NCBI RefSeq assembly: GCF_014644435.1
Contig: NZ_BMKR01000030.1
Location: forward strand, 18,986 to 82,985
Source: Paenibacillus albidus
GTDB lineage: Bacteria; Bacillota; Bacilli; Paenibacillales; Paenibacillaceae
Length of the DNA stretch: 64,000 nt
Reading direction: 5' to 3'
How positions within the stretch are numbered: the stretch's first letter is position 1; each line of letters begins with the position of its first letter. The translations under genes and the position numbers were made by a program. Of the stretch, positions 35,990 through 44,344 are shown one piece after another. Below the pieces are notes generated by a model. That model was not told the origin of the DNA. It saw nothing but the letters and a program-made list of their open reading frames with translations, and searched no databases.

Positions 35990-36634
35990 GTGATCGAACT
36001 GACATCCCGTCAATTGCAAATTATTGATATTGTGAAGAAAAGAGCACCGATTACCGGCGAACAGATCGCAGAAAGCCTGCATCTTACCCGGCCAACGATC
36101 CGCTCCGACCTGTCTGTGCTGGTCATGCTCGAATATATTGACGCCAAACCCAAGGTAGGTTATTTTCCCGGCAAAAAATCCTCGTCCGGTCTCGGCAGCA
36201 GCTATCTGCTCCAGGAGACGAAGGTCAAGGACATCCAGAGCGTGCCGATTATTGTCCGTGAGACGACAACCATTCAGGATGCCGTTGTGATGTTGTTCCT
36301 GCAGGATGTCGGCACGCTGATTATCTGCGACGGGGACGGCAAGCTCGCCGGGGTCGCTTCCCGCAAGGATTTCCTGAAAGTAACACTCGGCAATCCCGGT
36401 GCAGTCTCCATGCCTGTCAGCATGGTTATGACGCGCCAGCCCAAGGTAGTGACGATTTCTCCGGATGACGCGGTGCTTGATGCCGCACACCAAATGATTT
36501 TTCACGAGGTAGACAGTTTGCCGGTGGTTGTTCCCTGCAGCGGCGAGAACGCCGGAGGGAAGCTGGACGTGATAGGGCGCCTGACGAAAACTTCCATCAT
36601 AAAACTTCTCCTCGAACTTGAAGCCAAAGGATAA
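35990..36634 (+). CDS. ccpN: CcpN-type gluconeogenic repressor
   Basis: The 214-residue protein starts at GTG 35990 (GGAGGG upstream). An HTH domain (IELTSRQLQIIDIVKKRAPITGEQIAESLHLTRPTIRSD) is followed by a pair of CBS domains (residues 75-205) with the CcpN family block VKDIQSVPIIVRETTTIQDA. In Bacillus, CcpN represses gapB and pckA under glycolytic conditions. The 160-base region upstream has AT-rich, ATATG/CGTATTATATAA-containing stretches that could be binding sites but do not match the published consensus well. yqfL follows as in Bacillus. Confidence 0.92.
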   Translation: MIELTSRQLQIIDIVKKRAPITGEQIAESLHLTRPTIRSDLSVLVMLEYIDAKPKVGYFPGKKSSSGLGSSYLLQETKVKDIQSVPIIVRETTTIQDAVVMLFLQDVGTLIICDGDGKLAGVASRKDFLKVTLGNPGAVSMPVSMVMTRQPKVVTISPDDAVLDAAHQMIFHEVDSLPVVVPCSGENAGGKLDVIGRLTKTSIIKLLLELEAKG

Positions 36635-36653
36635 CGGGAGGAATCTAAAGCGC

Positions 36654-37454
36654 ATGGAGGAACCGTCACATTTCGTAACGATCTGCTCGGATTCAATAGG
36701 GGACACAGCCGAGGCTGTAGTACAGGCGGTCCTGCACCAATTCCAGAATCAGCGGGTCACCCTGAGAAGATATGGCAACGTAAGGCATGAAGAGGAGCTG
36801 CGCAAGCTGATGGAAGAAGCGGCCCAGCATCAAGGATTTGTCGCTTATACGCTGGTACAGCCGGAGCTTCGGGAGATGATCCGCGAAGAAGCGGTTCGGC
36901 TTGATCTGCGCATCGTAGACATCATGGGCCCGATGATGCAAGCCTTCATCGACACCTTCGATGACTCGCCCCAGCAGCGGCCCGGACTGCTCCATCAGCT
37001 CGACGAGAATTATTTCCGCCGGATCGAGGCGATTGAATTCACCGTCGCCTGTGATGACGGCCGCGATCTCGGCGCCATGCTGAAAGCCGATATTGTGCTG
37101 CTCGGCATGTCGCGCACCTCAAAGACACCGCTCAGCATCTTCCTGGCCCACAGGGGCAAGAAAGTGGTCAATTATCCGATTGTGCCGGAGATCGGACCGC
37201 CGCAGCAGCTGCTCAGTCTGCCGCCCAATCGGCTGATCGGGCTCAGTATGGACCCCGAGCATATGCTGAAGATCCGCTCCGAGCGGCTCAAGGTGCTCGG
37301 CCTGCCCGTCGGCTCCCAATATGCAAGCCTGGCCCGCATTACCGAGGAAATGGAATATGCCACAGCGCTTTTCGCCAAGCTGGGCTGCCCGGTGATCGAT
37401 ATCACCGACAAAGCCATTGAAGAAACTGCCGGAATTATTATGGGCTACATCTAA
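36654..37454 (+). CDS. yqfL: Pyruvate, phosphate dikinase regulatory protein homologue
   Basis: The 266-residue protein starts at ATG 36654 (CGGGAGGA upstream). It has the P-loop-like GMSRTSKTPLSIFLAHRG, and the family blocks TICSDSIGDTAEAVV and NYPIVPEIGPP. This family is a bifunctional kinase/phosphorylase that modifies pyruvate phosphate dikinase or PEP synthase with ADP and Pi; in Bacillus the gene sits next to ccpN and affects its activity. The pair is kept here, 19 bases apart. Confidence 0.92.
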   Translation: MEEPSHFVTICSDSIGDTAEAVVQAVLHQFQNQRVTLRRYGNVRHEEELRKLMEEAAQHQGFVAYTLVQPELREMIREEAVRLDLRIVDIMGPMMQAFIDTFDDSPQQRPGLLHQLDENYFRRIEAIEFTVACDDGRDLGAMLKADIVLLGMSRTSKTPLSIFLAHRGKKVVNYPIVPEIGPPQQLLSLPPNRLIGLSMDPEHMLKIRSERLKVLGLPVGSQYASLARITEEMEYATALFAKLGCPVIDITDKAIEETAGIIMGYI

Positions 37455-37459
37455 AGAAA

Positions 37460-37512
37460 CCCCACAAAGTGAAGCTAATGCTTACGATGCTTAGCCCGAT
37501 TACTTTGCGGGG
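37460..37512. terminator. Hairpin between yqfL and the FBPase gene
   Basis: CCCCACAAAGT pairs with ACTTTGCGGGG (one mismatch) over a long loop. There is no clear T tract, so it may be an attenuating hairpin and not a terminator. Confidence 0.45.
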
Positions 37513-37572
37513 CCCCCGGGATAGTACAGAAGGAACGGCTATTATACAAAAATCGCACTGGAGGGAAACATT

Positions 37573-38568
37573 ATGGAACGCGAATTGGCACTTGAGATTG
37601 TACGGGTAACTGAACTGGGCGCTTTGTCTTCAGCCCGCTGGATTGGACGCGGGGATAAAAATGCAGCCGACGATGCGGCAACCACCGCCATCCGTTCCAT
37701 GTTCGATTCCGTCTCCATCGACGGCACCGTGGTCATTGGCGAAGGGGAAATGGATGAAGCTCCTATGCTTTATATCGGGGAAAAAGTCGGGAACCGGAAC
37801 GGCCCTTCGGTCGATGTAGCCGTTGACCCGCTGGAAGGCACCGAGGTGGTGGCCTGCGGGCTGCACAACGCCCAGTCCGTGATTGCCATTGCCGACAAGG
37901 GCAGCTTGCTACATGCTCCCGATATTTATATGGAGAAGCTGGCCTGCGGCCCCGAGCTAGCAGGAAAGCTGAGTATTGAAGATCCTGTGGAGCTTACTCT
38001 CCAGAAGGCGAGCCGGTTCAGCGGCAAATCACTCTCCGAGCTGACCGTCATGGTGCTGGACCGCAAACGCCATGAGAAGTTGATCGGCAGCCTGCGCGAA
38101 GCTGGCGTACGGATCAAGCTGCTCAGCCACGGTGATGTGGCCGGAGCCATCGCTGCGGCACTGCCGGACAGCGATGTGGATCTGTACATGGGCTCCGGCG
38201 GAGCGCCGGAAGGTGTACTCGCCGCTGCCGCCATGAAATGCCTGGGCGGAGAAATGCAGGGACGCCTGCTGCCGGACGGGCCCTATGAGATGCAGCGTTG
38301 TCTCCGCATGGGCATCGCCGACCCTACACGTGTGCTCTATATGGAGGACATGGTAGGCACAGGCGACGTCATCTTTGCCGCCACAGGTGTCACCTCCGGT
38401 GAATTCCTGAACGGTGTCCGTTTCATCGGCAAGGAACGCGCCGAGACTCATTCGGTCATCATGCGCGCCCAAAGCCGTACAATCCGCTATATCCGCAGCA
38501 TTCATTTCCTGCCCGGAAAAGAAATACCGGAGCGGATGACGGGCCAGGCAAGCGCTGCCTCGATGTAA
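37573..38568 (+). CDS. glpX: Class II fructose-1,6-bisphosphatase (GlpX family)
   Basis: The 331-residue protein has GlpX hallmarks: IGRGDKNAADDAATTAIRSM, VIGEGEMDEAPML and a metal/substrate block VDPLEGTEVVACGLHNAQ, then SGGAPEGVLAAAAMKCLGGE. It cleaves fructose-1,6-bisphosphate for gluconeogenesis. The position right after ccpN and yqfL fits a gluconeogenic role. After DPLEGT the sequence EVVACGLHNA departs from the usual T/N-rich version, but catalytic acidic residues are kept. A GGAGG precedes the ATG. Confidence 0.92.
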   Translation: MERELALEIVRVTELGALSSARWIGRGDKNAADDAATTAIRSMFDSVSIDGTVVIGEGEMDEAPMLYIGEKVGNRNGPSVDVAVDPLEGTEVVACGLHNAQSVIAIADKGSLLHAPDIYMEKLACGPELAGKLSIEDPVELTLQKASRFSGKSLSELTVMVLDRKRHEKLIGSLREAGVRIKLLSHGDVAGAIAAALPDSDVDLYMGSGGAPEGVLAAAAMKCLGGEMQGRLLPDGPYEMQRCLRMGIADPTRVLYMEDMVGTGDVIFAATGVTSGEFLNGVRFIGKERAETHSVIMRAQSRTIRYIRSIHFLPGKEIPERMTGQASAASM

Positions 38569-38617
38569 CGCAGGCGGTAACCCTTTCCCCGCCACAGCAG
38601 AGTATAAGATAGATGCC

Positions 38618-38664
38618 AAAAAGGGTTTTCCCGCTGCCTTCTGGACAGCTGGAAAACCCTTTTT
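38618..38664. terminator. Bidirectional terminator after glpX
   Basis: AAAAAGGGTTTTCC pairs with GGAAAACCCTTTTT. It also lies after the minus-strand YsnF gene. Confidence 0.85.
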
Positions 38665-38728
38665 GTTTACGCTGCGTACTTCGTGGACCGTAAAGTTGAA
38701 CGCAGCCAGACCTTGCTGCCCGTTTTAC

Positions 38729-39871
38729 TTAACGTCTGTTGAACGTGGAGCTTTCTTCCCGGCTTCGTCTAAGCTCGTCGTCACTGAGCTTCACACTGCC
38801 GGTCTTGTCAATCCTGGCTTCCTCACGCTTCACAGTATCCTGAACTTGTTCCGTGCCTTGGACCTCGCGTTTATGAACATCGACTTCGCCGGTAACCACC
38901 GTATTTTTATTAACTTCCACCTGCTCTTCGCTTACCGGAATACGGATCGTTTCCTCCGCTCCGACAGGCTCTGCCGTGGAATCATTATTTACAGCATGAC
39001 GCTCAATCACAATTTCTTCATGGGAGACAGGAACGTTGATTGTTTTCTGCTCCTCAATCACTTCCTTGCGGACCGATACCTCACCTGTCTGGACTTTGTT
39101 TTTGGAAACATTCAGCTGTTCCTCACGCAGACGCAGCTTACGTTCCTCATCCAGCCCGTCATCCGGCATACCGGAATGAACCGATCCCGTCATTCCCGGT
39201 CTGTTCACATCATTCAGCGGTGACGTTCCACTCCGGCCGCCGGCTGAATTCATCGTATCCAGTCCGGTATCCTTGCGCCCTTCCAGACCCGAACCGTTGA
39301 ATGCGGCATCTACCGTATCCGATACGGAGTTCCGGGCGGCATCCACTGAACCGTCCGCCAGGGTGTCCTCCTCCATATACCGATCGGCATTGGCAGAATT
39401 ATGATTGCGGAATACAGAGTAGACATCACTGGCGTTTGTGTTGTCGGCATCGACCATGACCAGAATCCGTCCTTCATCTACATGGCGGTCATAACTTTCT
39501 GCTTCATCCTCCGGAATACCGAGGCCAATCAATCCGCCAACCAGTCCGCCTGTACCGGCTCCTACCGCAGCACCGGCCAACGTAGCCGCAATAGGACCCG
39601 CTGCAATAATGGGGCCGATTCCGGGAATGGCCAAGGCGCCGATTCCGGCAAGCAGTCCTGTCACACCCCCGAGCAGACCCCCGGTCGCCGCGCCGGAAGC
39701 CAGTCCTTCAGGGGCTTTGGTTCCCGTCTCTTCACTAATCGCTGTAACATCGCGTTTGTTTCTAGCAATGACGGAGATATCCTCTGTTTGAAAACCATGC
39801 CGTTTTAAATCCTCAATGGCCGAAGAAGCCTCATGCTCGGTATAAAACACACCTACAATTTTCTTATTCAT
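38729..39871 (-). CDS. YsnF/DUF2382 stress protein with GsiB/17M-like glycine-zipper domain
   Basis: The 380-residue protein has an N-terminal general-stress 17M-type domain (VGVFYTEHEASSAIEDLKRHG) with a Gly/Ala-rich glycine zipper (residues 55-130), a Asn/Ser/Gly-rich linker, and a C-terminal YsnF/AvaK DUF2382 domain with repeated motifs EEQLNVSKNKVQTGEVSVRK and EEQVEVNKNTVVTGEVDVHK. YsnF-type proteins are induced by general stress. No signal peptide is seen. It is a single gene. Confidence 0.87.
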   Translation of the reverse strand: MNKKIVGVFYTEHEASSAIEDLKRHGFQTEDISVIARNKRDVTAISEETGTKAPEGLASGAATGGLLGGVTGLLAGIGALAIPGIGPIIAAGPIAATLAGAAVGAGTGGLVGGLIGLGIPEDEAESYDRHVDEGRILVMVDADNTNASDVYSVFRNHNSANADRYMEEDTLADGSVDAARNSVSDTVDAAFNGSGLEGRKDTGLDTMNSAGGRSGTSPLNDVNRPGMTGSVHSGMPDDGLDEERKLRLREEQLNVSKNKVQTGEVSVRKEVIEEQKTINVPVSHEEIVIERHAVNNDSTAEPVGAEETIRIPVSEEQVEVNKNTVVTGEVDVHKREVQGTEQVQDTVKREEARIDKTGSVKLSDDELRRSREESSTFNRR

Positions 39872-40184
39872 AACGATTCCCTCCTGCTAGTTGTTTTGTT
39901 GTTGGTTAAGTGTTGCCTCTGCTTCATTGCTTAATTAACCAAACGGATTGCGGATAAACTCATTTTCTGCAAATTTCAGGAGTGATCCAGATATAAAAAT
40001 ATGAAACAGGAAATCATTAGGGAAATACAACTTAAACGGAAGTCCGGGTGTTGTACGCACTCTCTAGGTTCACCTTATCCCCGATGTCTCATTCACGGTT
40101 CGCTTTATCCCTCACCGGAAATCTATTGTATAATGTAAAGGCCGCAGGCAATCTTTGAATCAGGAAAAGAGGCTAAACGCAGCC
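39872..40184. promoter_or_regulatory. Divergent promoter region with direct repeats
   Basis: This 313-base gap has no gene. GGTTCACCTTATCCC (40067) and GGTTCGCTTTATCCC (40097) are direct repeats 30 bases apart, and a TATAAT (-10) lies near 40131 upstream of the AraC gene. No sigma-B promoter was clearly seen for the YsnF gene. Confidence 0.4.
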
Positions 40185-41033
40185 ATGGCAATCTTTCATT
40201 ACAATTCCGAGCGTCCGTTCCGGGGCAATCCCGATCTGCATCTGCATTACTGGGGGCGGGAGCAATGTGCCCCCGGCCACACTGTAGGCCCCGGGGTCCG
40301 CGACATCTACAAAATACATTTTATCCATGAAGGGACGGGGATTGTAACCGTAGGGGAACAGACACACATCCTGCAGGCGGGACAAGCCTTTTTGACCTAC
40401 CCTCATATCGTGACTTATTATGCGGCCGACTCCTCCGATCCCTGGACCTATTCCTGGATAGCTTTTACCGGAGAAGAGGTTCCCTGTCTGCTGGGCAAAA
40501 CCTCTTTATCGCCGGAGTTGCCCGTTTTTCCGATGGACAAACAGCTCATGCCGGAGCTCTACAGACTTCTTACAGAAGCAGCAGATTCAAAGGATGGTCT
40601 GGATCTTCCGCTTAAAGCCATTATGTATGAGTTCCTTGCCCTATTGCTGAAGCTGGCTCCGGCAGCCCCGGATATTCTTCCGCTGCCGCGGGCAAAAAGC
40701 ATCTACGTGGAGCAATGCCTGCATTTCATTCATGCGCATTATTGCGAGAATGTGACGGTCGAGAGTATGGCCTCTTCCCTGAAGCTGGACCGCAAATATT
40801 TGTCCACACTGTTCAAGCGGACCATCGGCCTGCCGCCGCAGCAATATTTGCTGACTTTCCGTATGGCCAAAGCCTGTGAGCTATTGACCGAAAGCACCTG
40901 CACCATTGGCGACATTTCACGCTCCGTCGGCTATCAGGACCCGCTGCTCTTTTCGCGGATGTTCAAAAAGGTCAAAGGCTGCTCACCCAAGGAATACCGC
41001 CTCCGGCATAACGATAGTGACATTGTGCTATAA
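40185..41033 (+). CDS. AraC-family regulator with cupin sensor domain
   Basis: The 282-residue protein begins at ATG 40185 with AAGAGG 12 bases upstream; a TTG 30 bases earlier is possible. The N-terminal part is an AraC-type cupin (IYKIHFIHEGTGIVTVGE, GQAFLTYPHIVTYY) and the C-terminal part the double HTH (VTVESMASSLKLDRKYLSTL, IGDISRSVGYQDPLLFSRMF, SPKEYR). It resembles regulators of sugar catabolism. The aldo/keto reductase gene 105 bases downstream is the nearest candidate target. Confidence 0.9.
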   Translation: MAIFHYNSERPFRGNPDLHLHYWGREQCAPGHTVGPGVRDIYKIHFIHEGTGIVTVGEQTHILQAGQAFLTYPHIVTYYAADSSDPWTYSWIAFTGEEVPCLLGKTSLSPELPVFPMDKQLMPELYRLLTEAADSKDGLDLPLKAIMYEFLALLLKLAPAAPDILPLPRAKSIYVEQCLHFIHAHYCENVTVESMASSLKLDRKYLSTLFKRTIGLPPQQYLLTFRMAKACELLTESTCTIGDISRSVGYQDPLLFSRMFKKVKGCSPKEYRLRHNDSDIVL

Positions 41034-41138
41034 ATATCTTCCTTGCTGACATACGCTTGCCCCAACATTTCCGCTACAATAAGAGCGTATACAATGTTCT
41101 TGCCGCAGCACACTACCTGTTATAGGAGGAAATGAATC

Positions 41139-42128
41139 ATGTATGATGCCAGCTCAACCAGATATGACAATATGACATATAACCGCACCGGCTCAAGCGG
41201 CCTGCTGCTTCCGGCGATTTCGCTGGGTCTGTGGCATAATTTCGGAGGCAATGATGTTTTTGAGAACGGCCGCAGCATGGTAAGGCGAGCTTTTGATCTG
41301 GGGATCACCCATTTTGACCTCGCCAACAACTACGGGCCGCCTGCGGGTTCAGCAGAAGAGAATTTCGGACAAATCCTGAAAAAAGACTTATCCCCTTACC
41401 GGGATGAACTTATCATCTCCAGTAAAGCCGGGTATTATATGTGGCCGGGACCTTACGGGGAATGGGGCTCCAAAAAATATCTCGTCTCCAGCCTTGACCA
41501 GAGCCTGAAACGTCTGGGACTCGACTATGTCGATATTTTTTATCATCACCGTCCGGACCCGAACACCCCGCTGGAAGAAACCATGGCTGCGCTGGATCTG
41601 CTGGTGCGCCAAGGCAAGGCCCTTTATGTCGGCATCTCGAACTATAAGGCGGAAGAAGCGCGTGAAGCCGCACAGATTCTGCGCCGCCTGGGCACGCCAT
41701 GCCTCATCCATCAGCCGAACTACTCTATGATGTCCCGCTGGATCGAGGATGGACTGCAGGATGTGCTTGCGGAAGAAGGCATCGGCACGATTGCTTTCTC
41801 GCCGCTGCAGAAAGGTATCCTGACCGACCGTTACCTTAACGGCATTACAGCCGACTCCCGCGCTGCCGGGCCAAGTGTATTCCTGTCCGAGAAGGAGATC
41901 ACGGAAGAGGTTATCGCCAAAGTCAGCAAGCTGAATGAGCTTGCCGCCGCACGCGGACAGAAGATGTCCCAGCTCGCCTTGTCCTGGGTGCTGCGCGGAG
42001 GCAAGGTTACCTCCGCTCTGATTGGCGCCAGCAAAGTCAGCCAGATCGAGGATGCTGTCGCCTCCCTGAACGCGCCGGAGCTTAGCGCGGAAGAGCTGGA
42101 GCAAATCGAGAACATTTTACGGGGATAG
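41139..42128 (+). CDS. Aldo/keto reductase (L-glyceraldehyde-3-phosphate reductase type, YghZ-like)
   Basis: The 329-residue protein is an AKR with catalytic tetrad residues visible: Asp/Tyr in THFDLANNYGPPAGSAE, Lys in LIISSKAG and His in DIFYHHRPD. GEWGSKKYLVSSLDQSLKRL and IGASKVSQIEDAV are characteristic of the YghZ/AKR14 group, which reduces glyceraldehyde derivatives and methylglyoxal with NADPH. It has GAGGAAATGAATC upstream and a strong terminator downstream. Confidence 0.9.
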   Translation: MYDASSTRYDNMTYNRTGSSGLLLPAISLGLWHNFGGNDVFENGRSMVRRAFDLGITHFDLANNYGPPAGSAEENFGQILKKDLSPYRDELIISSKAGYYMWPGPYGEWGSKKYLVSSLDQSLKRLGLDYVDIFYHHRPDPNTPLEETMAALDLLVRQGKALYVGISNYKAEEAREAAQILRRLGTPCLIHQPNYSMMSRWIEDGLQDVLAEEGIGTIAFSPLQKGILTDRYLNGITADSRAAGPSVFLSEKEITEEVIAKVSKLNELAAARGQKMSQLALSWVLRGGKVTSALIGASKVSQIEDAVASLNAPELSAEELEQIENILRG

Positions 42129-42149
42129 TTCACAACACCAGGAGTCAGC

Positions 42150-42218
42150 AAAAAAAGACGGCACATGTACCAAAATCAGCTTAAGGGCTGCCAGGGTACG
42201 TATGTGCCGTCTTTTTTT
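42150..42218. terminator. Bidirectional terminator
   Basis: AAAAAAAGACGGCACAT and ATGTGCCGTCTTTTTTT form a long stem between the convergent reductase and ZIP genes. Confidence 0.88.
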
Positions 42219-42295
42219 ATGAAAAGCTATGCTCAGGGGTATCGGAAAGCCGGAAAACCCCAGCGATAACCCCCCACGTTCACGTTAGCCATCTT

Positions 42296-43036
42296 TTAGC
42301 CGAATATCTGAGTAATATACACCATAATTAACAATCCAAAAATAAAGGAGTAGGTCGACGACCTCTCATACCCGTGGCCGTGGCTTTCGGGGATCAGCTC
42401 CTTGTAGACGATGAACAGCATTGCACCGGCGGCGAAGGCTAAACCATAGCCGACTACATTTTGCAGCGAGCTGGCTGTAAAATAACCGACAATTGCCGAC
42501 ACCATCTCCATCAGGCCGGTAAGGGCGGCCATAATTACCGCCTTCAGCTTGGTAGCTTGGGAGTTCATCAGAAAGACAGCCAGAATCAAACCCTCCGGCA
42601 TATTTTGCGCCCCGATGGCTATGGCCACGGTAGGACCTAAACTGACCTGCTCGCTGGCATAACTGAAGCCTGTACTGAGCCCTTCAGGGATATTATGGAT
42701 AAACAACGCAATCAGGACAAGGAGCGCCTTCGAATCCATGTTGGTGTAGCCGGGTTTATTCTCCACATCAATATGCGGGATATTGTTCTCGATTAAATCG
42801 AGCAGCAGCACTCCGGTAATCAGCCCCAGGGACAGGGCAAGGATTCCCGATTCTTTGATGGCTTGCGGCATTAAGCCGAAGGTTGAGGCGGACACCATAA
42901 TGCCGGCGGTGAAGGCGACCAGCACATCCTTCCACTTCTCGGATAATTTCTTCACGAACAGAATGGGAATAACTCCGAGTACGGTTGCCATTGCCGATAA
43001 AAAGCTGCCAAGAAGCGCTGTTTCCAAGTCTTCCAC
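42296..43036 (-). CDS. ZIP family metal transporter
   Basis: The 246-residue protein has eight hydrophobic helices. The transmembrane-4 motif is HNIPEGLSTGF, and the transmembrane-5 motif is QNMPEGLILAV in place of the usual HNxPEG, so one metal-binding His is replaced by Gln. ZIP proteins move zinc or other divalent metals into the cytoplasm. A His-rich loop is short (ESHGHGYERSS). The gene stands alone. Confidence 0.88.
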   Translation of the reverse strand: MEDLETALLGSFLSAMATVLGVIPILFVKKLSEKWKDVLVAFTAGIMVSASTFGLMPQAIKESGILALSLGLITGVLLLDLIENNIPHIDVENKPGYTNMDSKALLVLIALFIHNIPEGLSTGFSYASEQVSLGPTVAIAIGAQNMPEGLILAVFLMNSQATKLKAVIMAALTGLMEMVSAIVGYFTASSLQNVVGYGLAFAAGAMLFIVYKELIPESHGHGYERSSTYSFIFGLLIMVYITQIFG

Positions 43037-43095
43037 TCCTTTTGGGACAGAACTGATAGACCAAGCTTATGCTTCCATCAGCCCTAATTATGTCT

Positions 43096-43626
43096 CTATG
43101 ATGATTTTCTCTCTATCCTAAGGTCCAGCGGCAGGCTGAACAAGTCTTCGCTCCAATAACGTGTTCCCACCTTCAAAGCATTAAGCTCTGTGCCATAGCA
43201 GGTGAACCCCAGTGCTTCGTATAAGCGCCTCGCCGCCAGATTCTCCGAGATTACCGCCAGCAGAAGAACTTCCAGCCCCTCGATTTGCTCGGCTTTGGCA
43301 ATCAGTTCCGTCATTAGAGCATACCCCAATCGCTGCTGCCGCACTTCGGGACGAACATATAGGGCAAACACATTTCCTTTATGGCGGATTTTGTCCCTGC
43401 ACTCACGCATAAAAGTGACCACTCCAGTCAGCTCTCCTTGCTCCGTGAAGCCCCCGAGGGTGAACTGATCCCCGGAGGGTCTGAGCCGTTGGCGCGTGGT
43501 TTCCAGGGGCAGCTCTTTTTCAACAGCATAGGTGCTGAGAAAAGCTTCGGGATGCTCCAGAAGAGACTGCAGGCGGATGGCCCGGTACCTCTCTGCATCT
43601 TCGGCGGTTAATAGCCGGATATCCAT
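43096..43626 (-). CDS. GNAT-family N-acetyltransferase
   Basis: The 176-residue protein has the GNAT order: MDIRLLTAEDAERYRAIRLQ, core strand FALYVRPEVRQQRLGYALM (acetyl-CoA-binding Q/RxxGxG/A loop) and NLAARRLYEALGFTCYG. Its acceptor is unknown. It is divergent from the NIPSNAP gene. Confidence 0.9.
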   Translation of the reverse strand: MDIRLLTAEDAERYRAIRLQSLLEHPEAFLSTYAVEKELPLETTRQRLRPSGDQFTLGGFTEQGELTGVVTFMRECRDKIRHKGNVFALYVRPEVRQQRLGYALMTELIAKAEQIEGLEVLLLAVISENLAARRLYEALGFTCYGTELNALKVGTRYWSEDLFSLPLDLRIERKSS

Positions 43627-43692
43627 AAATACACCTCTTTTCAGCTAAATTAAGCTATAATTAAGAAAAAATTGTTGTCAGGAGGCTTCACC

Positions 43693-44028
43693 ATGGTAAC
43701 CTGTTTCCTCAAATATGTGATTGATCCGGCCAAAATGGCGCATTTCGAGCATTACGGCAAACTGTGGATTGATCTCGTCCATGAGCTGGGCGGGCTTCAC
43801 CACGGATATCTGCTGCCCCACGAAGGACCCAGCAATATCGCTTATGCTACCTTCTCTTTCCCCACTCTGGCTGCCTACGAGACCTACCGCAACGAAATCC
43901 CCGGAAATCCGAAATGCCAGGCTGCCCTAGATTATGCCAATGAGCATCAATTTATTATCAGCTATGAGAGGAACTTCTTCAAGCCTGTGTTTGAGGGAAT
44001 GGAGACTTCTGCGAGGCTTTTTTATTGA
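43693..44028 (+). CDS. NIPSNAP family protein
   Basis: The 111-residue protein starts at ATG 43693 with AGGAGG 8 bases upstream. It has a single ferredoxin-like alpha/beta domain (VTCFLKYVIDPAKMAHFEHY, HHGYLLPHEGPSNIAYATF). NIPSNAP proteins have few known activities and are often small, dimeric haem or substrate-binding proteins. Confidence 0.87.
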   Translation: MVTCFLKYVIDPAKMAHFEHYGKLWIDLVHELGGLHHGYLLPHEGPSNIAYATFSFPTLAAYETYRNEIPGNPKCQAALDYANEHQFIISYERNFFKPVFEGMETSARLFY

Positions 44029-44054
44029 ATCTACGAGTGGTTGGATTCGTTTCA

Positions 44055-44233
44055 ATGTACTTTATACATCAGGCTGAGAGTAAAGCTAGCTAATTTTCGA
44101 TTTGGCTGCATTTTATACATTGGAAATAGCAAAAACGGCTTAAAAATGCCTGTTTTCTAAATTTCTGCTGTATGAAATACATCAGAATGGACTTTTGGGT
44201 CCTCCCAGAGCTATTCTGCTGCACTAAATACAG
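44055..44233. repeat. Four-palindrome intergenic element, copy B
   Basis: Palindromes begin at 44055 (ATGTA-CTTTA-TACAT), 44106 (CTGCA-TTTTA-TACAT), 44168 (CTGTA-TGAAA-TACAT) and 44219 (CTGCA-CTAAA-TACAG), spaced 51, 62 and 51 bases. The total length, 179 bases, equals copy A's. The spacer sequences differ from copy A in most places, so the palindromes and their phase are what is conserved. Confidence 0.8.
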
Positions 44234-44282
44234 TAGGTCCTACTCGTCGCCATCGCAGAGCCGTCATTTAACACCTGCTAAT

Positions 44283-44323
44283 AAAAAAGCAGGCCGGGGT
44301 TTAACACCCTTGGCCTGCTTTTT
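44283..44323. terminator. Bidirectional terminator
   Basis: AAAAAAGCAGGCC pairs with GGCCTGCTTTTT. It lies 22 bases after the minus-strand SLH gene's stop. Confidence 0.88.
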
Positions 44324-44344
44324 GCTGATTGCTACAGGTTTAGC

